From Reticulascus tulasneorum (taxonomy: Eukaryota > Ascomycota > Sordariomycetes > Glomerellales > Reticulascaceae), in NCBI GenBank assembly GCA_001557505.1, contig LSAX01000005.1:868001-932000 (forward strand): a DNA stretch of 64,000 nt, given 5' to 3'. Below, piece after piece: positions 23,878 to 34,722 of this stretch. A model generated the notes under the pieces. It ran no database searches, was not told where the DNA came from, and was given only the letters and a program-made list of their open reading frames with translations. How positions within the stretch are numbered: position 1 is the stretch's first letter; each line of letters starts with the position of its first letter. The position numbers were made by a program, and so were the translations under genes.

Positions 23878-24564
23878 CGGGGGCAAAATTCCCCCTTTAG
23901 CCGTAGAAACCGTTGGTGGAGACATACGACGCCGGCCTGGCCTGGCTGACCGCATAAGCTAGCATTTCTTTTCTATTCTTACTTGGTGAACTGAATCAAG
24001 GCATAACCAAATTACTGGTTGGAGAGAATTATTGGACTAATAATGCGAAATGAAGTGTGATGTTGATTCCCGCTTCCCGCTAGGCCTTACTTACGCCTTG
24101 TTGCATACACAGAACCTTTGTCGTTGCCTGTCAGCTCAGCCGCCTTCGTATTTTAATCGCAGTTCAGCTCTGACATTCTGGCTTATTCCGTAAGCTCGCT
24201 AGACACGATTGCAGTCGGTCCGCTTATGCCCCTCGAATAACTAATCACCACAGCCATTTTCTTTGCCAAGGTTGCATTGCGTTGGGGGTTTTCGCTTGCA
24301 ATTTCCACCATTTCACTGAACTAGCAACTTCACCTTTTTTGTGGAACCTCACTCCGGTTGCTCAAACCTGACTATCCCGTACCTGGGCATAAGGTATGCG
24401 TTGGAACCCGCGCTTGTTGCGATCAATGTGTTTATATATGTGTATACAAATTAGCTCTTTGCTCAGTCAACTAAAATAGCATCGGGAGTTACCTTGCATT
24501 CATTATTCGTTCAGCAACAGTCACACCCATCCGTCAACACTCGCGCTGCCAGTTCATTGTGAGA
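23878..24564. other. Intergenic; promoter of LysM gene
   Basis: AT- and CT-rich, no gene recognised. A TATATATG-like string near 24432 lies about 130 bp upstream of the LysM gene's ATG. Confidence 0.4.
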
Positions 24565-26386
24565 ATGCTGTCTCTCCCGCCAGTTCTGGGGCTTGCCTGG
24601 CTCTTTCTCGGCGTGGCCACCGCTGCCAGAGAAGGAGACGTGGGAACCTTCGATGACAAGCCTGCGTTCCCTTACGACCCCAACACTTCGCAATACTGCT
24701 CGTATTGGTGGGATAACGACGGCAGTGTTTCCTGTGCTGATACACCACTGTTTTGGGGTGTCTCTATGGAAGATTTCCTTCGCTGGGTAAGTCCATCAGT
24801 CGCAACACTACCTACCAGATGCATCATACATGTCTAGAAAAACCCGATTGTTTTGCCAAGTTGCGGCAGTCGGTAACATAAACTATGTCTAATCTCGATC
24901 ACAGAATCCATCTATCACACCGGACTGCGATAACTATCTCACAGAACGCTCCTATTGCGTTGAGGCGTTTTCAGAGCCACCGCCGTCGCCGCCTACTAGC
25001 TCAAGCACTACAGCGCGGGCGACCTCTACCACAGCAACGTCAACCAGCTCAACCTCTCCTCGACCCACGACCACTGCAGTCCCAACCAGCACACTCGGCA
25101 ATGGCATCCCGACCCCGACGCCAGTACAGCCGGGTATGGTTAGGTAATTAGATCTGGAATGGCGAATATGCCGCCTCCTGGCTCGGCCAGCTAACAACGA
25201 ATAGTAACTGTGATTCTTTCTACCTCGTAAAATCAGGAGATACTTGCGATACCATTGCGGCAAGCAAGGGCGTTACCGCCGCCCAGATAATTTCGTGGAA
25301 CCCGGAAATAGGCTCGACTTGCACAGGCCTGTGGCTGGAGTACTACGTTTGCGTCTCCATTGTCGGACATACTCCCGTCACATCAACTTCGGCCAGGACC
25401 GCTACCACCACAACTTCGGCCGGCAACGGCATTCCTACCCCGACTCAGATCCAACCGGGAATGGTTAGGTACGTGCCTTTGAGAATTGTACCTTGTGTCA
25501 CAGTCCCACTAATTGTTCCCTAGCAACTGTGACTCTTTCTATCTGGTGAAATCAGGAGACAGCTGTGACACCATCGCAACAAGCAACGGCATTACCACGG
25601 CTCAGATCCTCTTATGGAATCCAAGTGTGGGCTCAGACTGCAGCAGCATGTGGGCGGACTACTATATCTGCGTTTCTACTATCGGCCATACGCCGGCTAC
25701 GTCTTCAAGGAGGACTACTACGACAACTACAAGTAATGGGATCCCTACCCCGACGCCGATCCGGCCTGGTATGGTTCAGTAAGTATAGTAACCAATACCT
25801 GTTGATACGGGAAGATCAGACATTAACCATAAACCGAAATAGGAACTGTGATGCCTTCTACTTGGTCAAATCAGGCGATACCTGCGCCACAATCGCTTCG
25901 AAGAGCGGTGTCACAGTGGCACAGCTGACTACCTGGAACCCTGAGGTGGGGAGCACGTGTACCGGCCTCTGGGGAGACTACTACATTTGCATCTCTATCG
26001 TCGGGCATACCCCAGCGATTCCCACGACGACCAAGGGCAACGGTGTCACAACGCCCACGCCGATCCAAACAGGTACGTTACCCTTTCTTCTGCCCCCCCC
26101 CCCCCCCCCCCCCCCCCCCTTCTTCCCGGAGAAGCAGCAGTTTCCACAATCCAGTGCACTCAGTTACGCGTTTTTCGGCCATTTTAGCTAACCTCCGCGC
26201 GCGTTATCGACAGGTATGGTGGGAAATTGCAAATCGTTCCACCTCGTTAAGTCAGGGGACACTTGTGCGACCATCGCGTCTCGATATGGGATCACGGTGG
26301 CCAACTTTACAAAGTGGAATCCCGCTGTTGGATCGAGTTGCACTGGACTATGGACGAATACGTGGGCTTGCATTGCTCTTATTTGA
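24565..26386 (+). CDS. Secreted multi-LysM protein
   Basis: Six exons: 24565-24786, 24905-25143, 25205-25468, 25524-25778, 25843-26072, 26214-26386; 460 aa. A signal peptide (about 1-20) is followed by a degenerate LysM split by intron 1 (CADTPLFWGVSMEDFLRW / NPSITPDC...YCVEA) and four good LysM modules, each starting NC.(S/A)F.LVKSGD(T/S)C and ending W..(Y/W)..C(V/I). Thr/Ser/Pro linkers with a repeated GIPTPTPIQPG tail separate them. There is no catalytic domain. Family knowledge: secreted LysM proteins bind chitin or its oligomers; some hide fungal chitin from host immunity and some protect the producer's wall. The closeness to the killer-toxin-like chitinase fits the frequent pairing of these two families. 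Intron 5 contains a 27-nt C run. Confidence 0.9.
26093..26119. repeat. Poly-C tract in LysM intron 5
   Basis: Twenty-seven consecutive C, just after the intron's donor. Such runs are prone to length change and sequencing error. Confidence 0.9.
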
Positions 26387-26919
26387 TGTTGCTTTCTCGC
26401 CCACAACCCCTTCGTCCTTATGCGTCAGGCCAAAACTGAGGGCCAACATCTAGTTGTAAACGGCCCACTGTTGAAGATTTATACTACCAACTTGTAACGG
26501 CGAAACCTACTAGCTTTCTCTTAAAAGCAGATTATAGAAGATCAATAGAAGCACGTCCTTAGGTTTTAACGATCCTACAAACTCAGAGAAGAGAAATGAC
26601 TACTTCCATGCTCCCTGATGGCTTGCTCACCGGTCCGATGCAGCGGGGAGATGCAATTTAAAAAACACCCGGAGCTATTTACGGATATACTGGTTATCAC
26701 GCTTTGTTGCCAAGTCAGTCCAGAGTGGCAGCTTGAGTCTGCAGGATGTGCACAGCTGTAAGGATTGACAGGTCACTTTGGAAGTCACACATCTGTTGCC
26801 ATTTGACATTGCAGTACTTAGGCTTACTCAAACTTTCTACTGGGGCTTTCACAACTACCCTTCTTCTTCTCAGCATTCCTGAGAAAGCCTAACCGCCCTA
26901 ACCATCAAACTTGCACAGT
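26387..26919. other. Convergent intergenic region
   Basis: 3' flanks of two convergent genes; nothing else seen. Confidence 0.4.
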
Positions 26920-27297
26920 CTAAGCAGCTGAGATCTCTCTCAAGATCTGTGCCAGCCTCTCCAAAGCCGGTAGAAACTCACTGGCAGTCGCATTCACCTG
27001 CTCTCGCGCCGCTTCTAGGGCCTCTAATTCCTCACCAGTACCCAACCGAGTTCGCACGCCAGAGATGCCACTGTTGATTCCGTTCAGAATGTTTGTGAAT
27101 GCTGCTTTGGAGGTTAAGATTGTATTAACCAAGGCAATGAGCCCGTGGCCGTTGATTTGCCGCATCTGCAACGCCGATGCCTCCAAGAGCTCAGCCATGG
27201 CCGCGGCGTGGGAATTTGTTGTTGGAGGCGGGGTTGGTACCGGAGTTGCCATTGCGCCGATGGTTAGAAGTGGGAGGGAAAAAGTCAGAAAGTGCAT
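26920..27297 (-). CDS. Small secreted helical protein
   Basis: Single exon, 125 aa, using the ATG at 27297, which opens a signal peptide (MHFLTFSLPLLTIGAMA). The mature protein is rich in Ala, Leu and Glu, has no Cys, and appears mostly alpha-helical with heptad-like spacing (ELLEASALQMRQING..., LERLAQILREIS). The size and composition recall small secreted surface-binding proteins such as HsbA, but I see no diagnostic motif and make no assignment. It is convergent with the LysM gene, closing the secreted-protein block. Confidence 0.6.
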   Translation of the reverse strand: MHFLTFSLPLLTIGAMATPVPTPPPTTNSHAAAMAELLEASALQMRQINGHGLIALVNTILTSKAAFTNILNGINSGISGVRTRLGTGEELEALEAAREQVNATASEFLPALERLAQILREISAA

Positions 27298-28911
27298 TTC
27301 TTTGTGGGAAGTGTGATGATCAAGAATCGTCTTGAGACAAGAAATCTGACCAAGGTTGTGAATTTGACGATACGGTCCGGGTATTCTATATGACTTGTAG
27401 GGAGCATTCAATGAATTTAGCGAGCGTTTAACATGATTTGGTCCTCTCGTTTGTTGAGATTCGAGTGTGGTCGAATGTGAATGTTATATATGAACAGGAT
27501 TTCGACTCCTTTAATATATAAACTTCCACGTTCCTTATTCCAACGGCACTTATGCATCCTTGTTTAGATTCAACTGGCCTTGCTTTTCCAAGTCGAGCAT
27601 CCAAGCAACATCGCCCATCGAGCGAAATATCTCGGGAACACATCCTTCGTAAACTAGGCAGCTGCTGAAAAGCTTTGTAACGCAGTGATCCTCCAATTCA
27701 AAGCGAGACAGCGGAATGAGATTCTGAGGAGCTGACTCGGCCGGGATGCTATTTGATTCTGGCGGCTTTGTAAGTAATCGGGCATTGATGGAATGTGACG
27801 CTTACCAAACACCATGTTGGCGGCTCCTCATAGGATTCCGTTCCCGGCGGTTCTACTTTCAGCCCTATCCTCAAAGTGGCTGATATGTACAATTCTGTTG
27901 CCTTGAATCCTGGCTGACATGTGCTGGTCGTTGGGGGCGGAGCGGCTCCAGTGAATCAAGTTCACGTTACCGACTGCGGATGGACGGCCGTGCACTAAAA
28001 GTTCTTGCATCGTCCCAGATCCTTCCCGGCGAATAAATGAAAAAGGTGAGATTCAAGCGCCGAATAAACTCATTCCTACAACAAGGTGATAACAGAAGTG
28101 CCGCTTCTGCACTCTCATTGGCTGTTCGCAATCAGAAACCCGCGTTTGCGCGGTGCAGCGACCACGCCTACCCAATGCTTAAAAGCGAACTCGAACCACT
28201 TTTGCCCGATTAAGCGGATGTTCAATTCGATATGCCTTGCAGATCAAGTCAGATCTCACTCAAGGTCGTTCGGCCTGAGCTAACGTGGCTATGATTGGAC
28301 AACTCGGACTCCCTCGCAGCTGTTTCGACCTGTAAATCCGGGAGGATCTAAAAGAATGGACATTTGCCATTCGATGAGGCAGACTGTGATTGGAAACCCC
28401 CACATGTTCTTCGGAATGGATGACATGGATTTGGAGTATTCCCTTTCATCAAGGAATCTGTCTGATCGTTCCGACTGGTTCGACCTGGCGTTTCCCCTGC
28501 TAAAGGCCTGGTCTAGTTTTCATGACGCGATAATGCTGCCATCTGTTTGACAAGGAATCCACCCTAGCCCCAACATTCGAGGATTCACGCGCGCACACCG
28601 AGCTTGGCCAGGGTGATTGAGAATCTGAGTTGGCTAGGCCCGCAAGGCGGCCATGGTACACCATGTCGCCTGGATGACGTGCCCGAAATCGACTTTTGAT
28701 TGGTCTGGGATGTTGGTGGATGGGTGCTGTTGGTTCGAGCGAAAGCTTCCATTTCGCGCAGTTTCTGGTTGGTGATCCCCGCCGAATATCACGCCTAACC
28801 TAACTGTCTGTGCCACCAGAAGTCATCCCCACCATCAACTTCACTCCCATTTCGCCTCACAGATTTGTACTCATCCCCAAGAAATTTCCCACCGTCCACG
28901 CGAGGTGCAAA
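27298..28911. other. Intergenic, 1.6 kb
   Basis: No domain-bearing ORF, repeat or RNA recognised. Confidence 0.4.
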
Positions 28912-29977
28912 ATGGACCGCCTGCGACAACGCCTTCGTCGACGGATTAGATCCACGGCGACAGACGCCCAGCCGGAGGCGGACCTCGGCGAACATGTCCT
29001 GACCGAGTCTATCGCGCTGCCATCCTCGTCGGCCCCTATCGCTTGCCCCAACGCGACGCAGTTCCAACGGACGGTGTGGCCTCAGAATCAATCCGCGCTT
29101 TTCCGCATTCCTTTAGAAACGAGGCAACAGATCTACAATGAGTTGTGGCTGTTAGCGGGGCCTAGTCAGCATATCTTCGTGAAGGGCGGCAGATACACCC
29201 ACACGGTTTGCGTTACTGAGCATGACGGCCCAGACGAACGCCAGATCGAACTCGACAAGCTTTTCCACAGTGGGAATGGTAGTAGCCATCCTATCTGGGC
29301 GCGTCGCCTCTTATCCTCTTGGTGTAACCATTGGAGATGCGAGGAAGCAGCCACCGGAGTGGAAACTGGTCCTACGCCTTTCCTTTCCATGCTCTTGAGC
29401 TGCAAGAAGATGTTAGTAAGGAGTCGAAGGGCTTGGGACAATCATTAAATCCTGTTTTGAGGTTATTCTGCTGACCCGATTGGATATTAGGTACCTAGAA
29501 TGCATGCCGTCTCTCTACAAGCAGCTTACTTTTACCTTCCACCGCGCTGAAACAGCTTACAGCTTTCTTGTTCTAAAGAGATCTCCAATTGTTCATAAAA
29601 TCAGACGGCTGCAGTTTGCCTTCCAGCTCTGCCATCCGGCGATTATGAAGCGTTGGCATTCTTCATTCTCGGACTTCCATGACCTCTGCCGTTACATGGC
29701 GGAGTTGAGGAGCCTTGAAAGCCTGAATATCTGGCTTGACGCACAATCTGATGTAACGAGGGGATACCTCATCGAGGATCCGGGACTATTTGTCTTTGAT
29801 GAGCGTCTAGTTCCTATTCTAACTGTATCCCTACCAATTAATCTGGAAGAACAACCCATCGAGACAGGTTCGGGTCCGAGGCCACGGGTTAACAGGAGAG
29901 GATTTTTCGGCATTCTGGCAGGATCCTGCTCGCTTTCCGGTTGTCACGCGGAGTTCAGAGTATCGAGAACATGTTGA
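28912..29977 (+). CDS. DUF7730 domain protein
   Basis: Exons 28912-29411 and 29491-29977 with a 79-nt phase-2 intron encode 328 aa. The signature SALFRIPLETRQQIYNELW near residues 62-80 is the fungal DUF7730 start (similar to the F-box-like L.LP.E.R..IY motif), and splicing restores SCKKMYLECMPSLYKQLTFTF, the usual next block. The last about 40 residues (after EEQPIETG) do not look like the family, so the true 3' end may differ. The stop overlaps the 3' end of the convergent metalloprotease-like gene by 23 bp. Function of the family is unknown. Confidence 0.7.
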
Positions 29978-31277
29978 AATAGCAGTTAATCACGGCCCAA
30001 CCCCCCGGCGCAGACTTTGGTAGGGTTGACACCATCGCCAAATACGCAAGACCCTCTAATGAAAGATTGTTAGCAGGAGTACTTCCAAAAGATGACGAAA
30101 GACAGTAGTTCGTACCAGAATTGTTTGGATTATGGCCTCTCACGACATTTTTCCACAGGTAGCTACGATTTTTGGGGACATCGAGGCAGTATCCTCCGGG
30201 TCTAGAGTGAGTCATCTGTTCAGAAAAGTGAGTCAGAAGAGCCATGGCCCGGGTTTAATGTTAACTCATCTGTTAGCTGACCTCGTGAAGAATTGTGAGT
30301 TCAATGCCATCGAGCAAGTCTATTGGCGCGTATAATGTCTTGTCTCCACCAAATACCCCTAGCGTTTGCGCAGAAAAGTTTTCAAAATACTGGTCGATCT
30401 CCTTCACTAGACCTGGATTGACTGCCTTCTGGATCCTGTCGGGAGTGAAGCGAGGCCAGTTTTTCGTAATCAGTTTCTTGACGTAGTGAGGATGGAGAAT
30501 GACAACATTCGGTTTACTCATTTTCCACTCTTGGCCTTCGAGGATGATACCAGAAGCGTCCCCGGCACATCTCGTAAATGCCTTGATTTCCTTCAACTTT
30601 CCTGCCTTGATCTTCGGCCCCCACCCATCGTCCATTTCGGCCTGATTAGTTATCTGGTCCTTCCATGTATACCCTTTCCATTCCGGAAAGCTATGTGTCC
30701 ATGGTTGGATATGTCTAGTATCGCACATAATGATCTGGAAGGAAGAATTAGCGGCGCTCTAGTTGGAATTATGCTTAACACGAAACGCATGTTACCACGT
30801 CATCCCAATCGTACAATTCACGCTGAGCCAAGGCGCCAATGTTATGGTCATCAATGAAGTTTAAGCCGGCAATCCGGGAGTATTTGGCTATATGGCTTTA
30901 GTAAGCCTTGTGCTCCGTCCAATATTGAGCTGCTTGATAGGGAACTTTTACTTGCGACGGTTGCGAATACCCCTGGATCACTGCCTAGTATCCATTGTGC
31001 CTTTTCGGTGATCTTAGGGTTCCGCTGATCCTGAGGCTTGGAGAGCTCTGTGTTGGCTTCTCTAGCCCAGACCAGTGTAGTAAGAACTGCTTGTTTCACG
31101 TTGTCCCATGTCTCTCTGGGAGCTAGATAGTTTATTTAGCATTCGAAATTGGATTTGAAGTTAATTAGGAATCACCAACTACTCACCGCAACTTATACCG
31201 TCAATGATGATTCGGTTCGCCCCAAGGACAGCGTGAAAAGAGAAAAATGGTAAGATGAGGAGAGGAAAGAATCGCAT
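29955..31277 (-). CDS. Secreted HExxH metalloprotease-like protein
   Basis: Six exons read on the minus strand: 31277-31187, 31122-30952, 30887-30796, 30734-30282, 30215-30116, 30055-29955; 335 aa. A strong signal peptide (MRFFPLLILPFFSFHAVLG) opens the protein. The fourth intron (30281-30216) lies inside the zinc-binding motif: exon 4 ends LTILHE and exon 5 begins MTHSRPGG, giving HEMTH when spliced. Downstream, YCLDVP and NPNNSEGLAYLA fit the remaining zinc-ligand region and the stabilising helix of fungal lysine-specific/deuterolysin-like peptidases. Probably an extracellular zinc protease, but the third metal ligand is not certain. Every exon junction has GT-AG ends and correct phase. Confidence 0.8.
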
Positions 31278-32410
31278 AGTGAAGGATTGTAGAAAAAACA
31301 GAATATGGTATGATCTAGCGCTGGACCAGCTGACTGAGTGGATGTTTGGCTAGTGTAACGAGGTTCGATTCCGCTTGCTCAGATGAGATTCTTCATTCAA
31401 TTTATGATGAGCTGGAGATTCGCAATATGAGCGAGCTGGATTCAGACGCAATACTTCTGAGGAGGTCACCCTGCATTATGTTTCAGTACGGTGCGGTTGG
31501 GGTCACGAAACTGATTTGGTTACCTCTCATTAGTCCGGGGGCGGATTTGTGATCTTTCTGGTGGCCGGTACCAGCAAAGACAGAGAGAGACAAATCAAAT
31601 TTAACTATCATTCGTTGGCAGCAGAAATTGTGGCAAAGGGTCCCAAGAGAGTAGTTGTTGGTAGTAGGAAATGGAGACCTCCACATTGCAGCGAAACGAA
31701 ATGATTGAGCGATTGCCGCCATTTGAAGGATCAGTTACCCATGGCCAGCAGCAATGAAGTTGGTGCAGCCAACTACATCTGTATTATCTGAAACCAGCAC
31801 CGTAATTGCTTCAACCAACCCAACTCCGGCCGCAAAGATGTTTGGTTGGCCCCCCCGTGCCGCCCCTAACCTATGAGGTCCGGCCACCAACTCCGAGAAC
31901 CAACACCAAGAACCAACAACGATACTGACATCACGACTTTGACCAACTCACAATATCAACATCGTAACTGGTTAAGTTAGTGAGTCATAATGCGTTTGTG
32001 ATGGATCGGACATTTGGCCAGCAACCTGCGTTGGACCAGTGCTGTTTCAGTTTAAACTGTATAATTAGACTGGGTTGATGAGCCATGCTGCCAACAGGCT
32101 GCCGACCGCCAACATAATTTGAGGCCCCTGGCTTCCTTGAGTAACAAACGACTGTCTGCTCTGCCTCGCTACGCCGCCAGTTGACCAACAAAAGCGACCC
32201 CAGGAAACCCGGAATGCATGTGCACTTGCTTTACTGTTAAAAATACGCAACAGCTAGCGGAGCGGTCACTGTTACCATCCTAAGTTCATCAACATATATA
32301 TGCCTTTCCACTGTCTTTTTCCAGCCGTCGCGTGAAGTTTTGACGACTATTGGCCTTCTACTACCACAGTTCTGAGAATTCAAGTCACTGCTATCTTCCT
32401 AGTGCCCATC
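31278..32410. other. Intergenic between divergent secreted-protein genes
   Basis: Divergent promoter region of the protease-like gene and the 632-aa secreted protein. A TATATATG-like string lies near 32294. No ORF with a domain. Confidence 0.4.
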
Positions 32411-34722
32411 ATGACTCGACCAATAGCCCCAATTCTGTCACTCTTCTCTCTTCCCATTACCCTGGCCCTCAATCTTGATCTTCCTCATGGAGTTCCAGCT
32501 CAAGAAATCATTACCTCAGCGACAATTCCTGGATTCCAAATTGCAGCTGTGACTCCAACTGCTCCTGGCCAAGTAGGAATAAATCCCGCCGACCTACCTC
32601 AAAAGTCATCCTTGTAAGCTTTTTATGGGCATATTTTCTTGGGACTTGGTTCCTAACAATCGACTAGAATAGCTTCTATCGGAGTGGACACGAAGTATCT
32701 GACAGATATTGGCGGGAAAACTACCAAAGTAGGTTTATTGAAGCCCAAACTGCCACATTATGAAATATTGATGATATTCCTCAGTGGATTGGTGTCGACC
32801 CGTGGTTCCAGGCAACCCCAACGGCATCACCGCCTGACAAGCCGACTGCCGTGCCTCTCAAAAAGGGCTTCCACGTTTCCAAGAACGTAGCGGGACAGAT
32901 TGAGGTTGCCCTGAGTCAGTGGGTCCACAGCAGACTTGCAGCCATCATCAGCAAGCTCCCCCCAGCATGTCCACTCAAAATGAGGCGTCAAGTGCCGGGA
33001 GCAATCAGCTGTGAGCTTCGACAGAGGATACCAAGCCGACTTGCGCAAAGCATTGCACAGGATGCTGACCTAATGCGTCAAATCCAAATTCTTGGCCAAG
33101 ACATCGAGGTTGCGTTGGGCCAGGTAGCTGAGAGCCAGGTTGTCACTTTTGGTGGAGCTGAAATAGCCAGTGCCGTGGTAGCAGATATTAGCGCGGCGCT
33201 AGGCATCGAGCCGGCGACGTTAGCAATCTTGGGGGGCTTGGTCATAGTCGTGACTGCAGGCATCGGTGTATTGGAGACGGTAGGAGACTTAGCAGATATG
33301 ATCTGGAAATTCATTGTTCCAGAGCCCGAGCACGTCTCCAAGACGATGTTTAGCGAGTCCACGGACGAACCTGAGACATGTTCGACATCGGTGGATGACT
33401 GGGTAAGTTGCGACGACAACCCCAATATCAGTCTTTTGATGAATACTCAGTCCTGCTAATTCAATGTGAAGCCTCCTTGCCAATTTGAAGGCTGCTTAGG
33501 GTCGCATAAATCGCAATTCAAGTGCACTGTGGTGAGTTTCACATCGCCAAAGCGCAAGGTTACAATGCTGCTCGTAATCCTAACATTCAAAAGTTAGGGC
33601 AAAAAAAAGACTTGTGTTTGCATCCCTGCCCTTAACGATCATCCATACTGGGGTTGGGACGACTGGCCAGCTTTGGAGAATATTCTTCAACAATCACCGC
33701 TGCCGTTAGTTGGCGATACACAGCCTAAGTGCGACATGGACGGCGTTGTGACCGAGTTTCCAGAGAATGTCTTCCGCAAAGGGGTATTTACCCAGTTCTG
33801 CAGTGCTACTGAAAAGGCGAAGGCAGAATTAACATGGATTGTTGACAGCCGTGGCAATCAGATCCCACCAATCAAGAGTCAACGCTCGCTGATATTCATC
33901 GCCAGAAGCCCGCCGCCAGATCCGGAGATTTGGAAGGACTATCGCATACAGTTGAAATGGAAACCGAATCTTGGTGGCTGGGGTTGTCAAGATAATTGCC
34001 AAAAGGCCTTCGCCAAGATAGCCAACAGCCCTTGTGAGTTTCTACACTTTGCCCGATCTATTCTTCTTCTGAGTGACCGGCGTTTGAGCAGGACAATTTC
34101 TAGTTGAAAATATAGACTAACAGAACTATGAAAAACAGGTGGGCACAACGGCGGACAGTCGAATGTTATGACCCAAGATATCTCTTACGACGTAGGCTGC
34201 GGCACGTATAGCGTTTTTATTGAGTCTCCTGACAATGCGAAACCGAAATCGGGACCGCCGGTAACGCCATCAGGCTGCTTTACCAACCAGGACTTCCCAG
34301 GACATGGCGCAATCGGTGGTGACATGCAGTTGAAGCTTGCCACTGAGACGTGCAAGATGCAGCCGGAAGGCGACATCGATAAAGAGTCACCTTTCGGCGT
34401 CTACCACAAGTGGATCAACAATGCCGACTACGCATTTGGGATATGTTGGGACAGTGTCAGACAAGAATGCCAAAAAGAGGGTTTAAAGGACAAGCGAGTT
34501 GGGTTTTACCGCTGCGTTGAGCTGCTTCATAAAGCGTGGAAAGGCTGTGAGTTGCCTTTATTCTCGCTGAACCCTGCCCCAGATGTTATAACCTAACACT
34601 TGCTTATAGGTAATAATGGAGGTGCTGGAGGATGGTTCGATCTTGGTTGCGTTAAATATGAGTTTCGACCGAGGCGGTATTTCAATTTGCCGGATTCACT
34701 TTCTGGTGATTCGAAGCGCTGA
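32411..34722 (+). CDS. Secreted 632-aa protein with hydrophobic segment and Cys-rich C-terminus
   Basis: Seven exons: 32411-32613, 32668-32728, 32785-33402, 33472-33531, 33598-34033, 34139-34546, 34610-34722; 632 aa. Residues 1-19 form a signal peptide. The first half is helical, with several amphipathic stretches and a long hydrophobic segment (about 215-262, containing ATLAILGGLVIVVTAGIGV). The second half is Cys- and Trp-rich (KKKTCVCIPA, WGWDDWPALENI, LGGWGCQDNCQKAF, GCGTYSVF, GCNNGGAGGWFDLGC). The last two splices each complete a Cys codon in a CG/CN-N-GG context, which supports them. The small second exon is the weakest part. I do not recognise the family. A secreted protein with an internal hydrophobic region could be membrane-active; this is inference only. 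Confidence 0.75.

Noticed and set aside
31362..31372. GGTTCGATTCC, a perfect tRNA B-box-like string
   Set aside because: The surrounding bases do not form a T-arm or acceptor stem, and the A-box-like string is too close.
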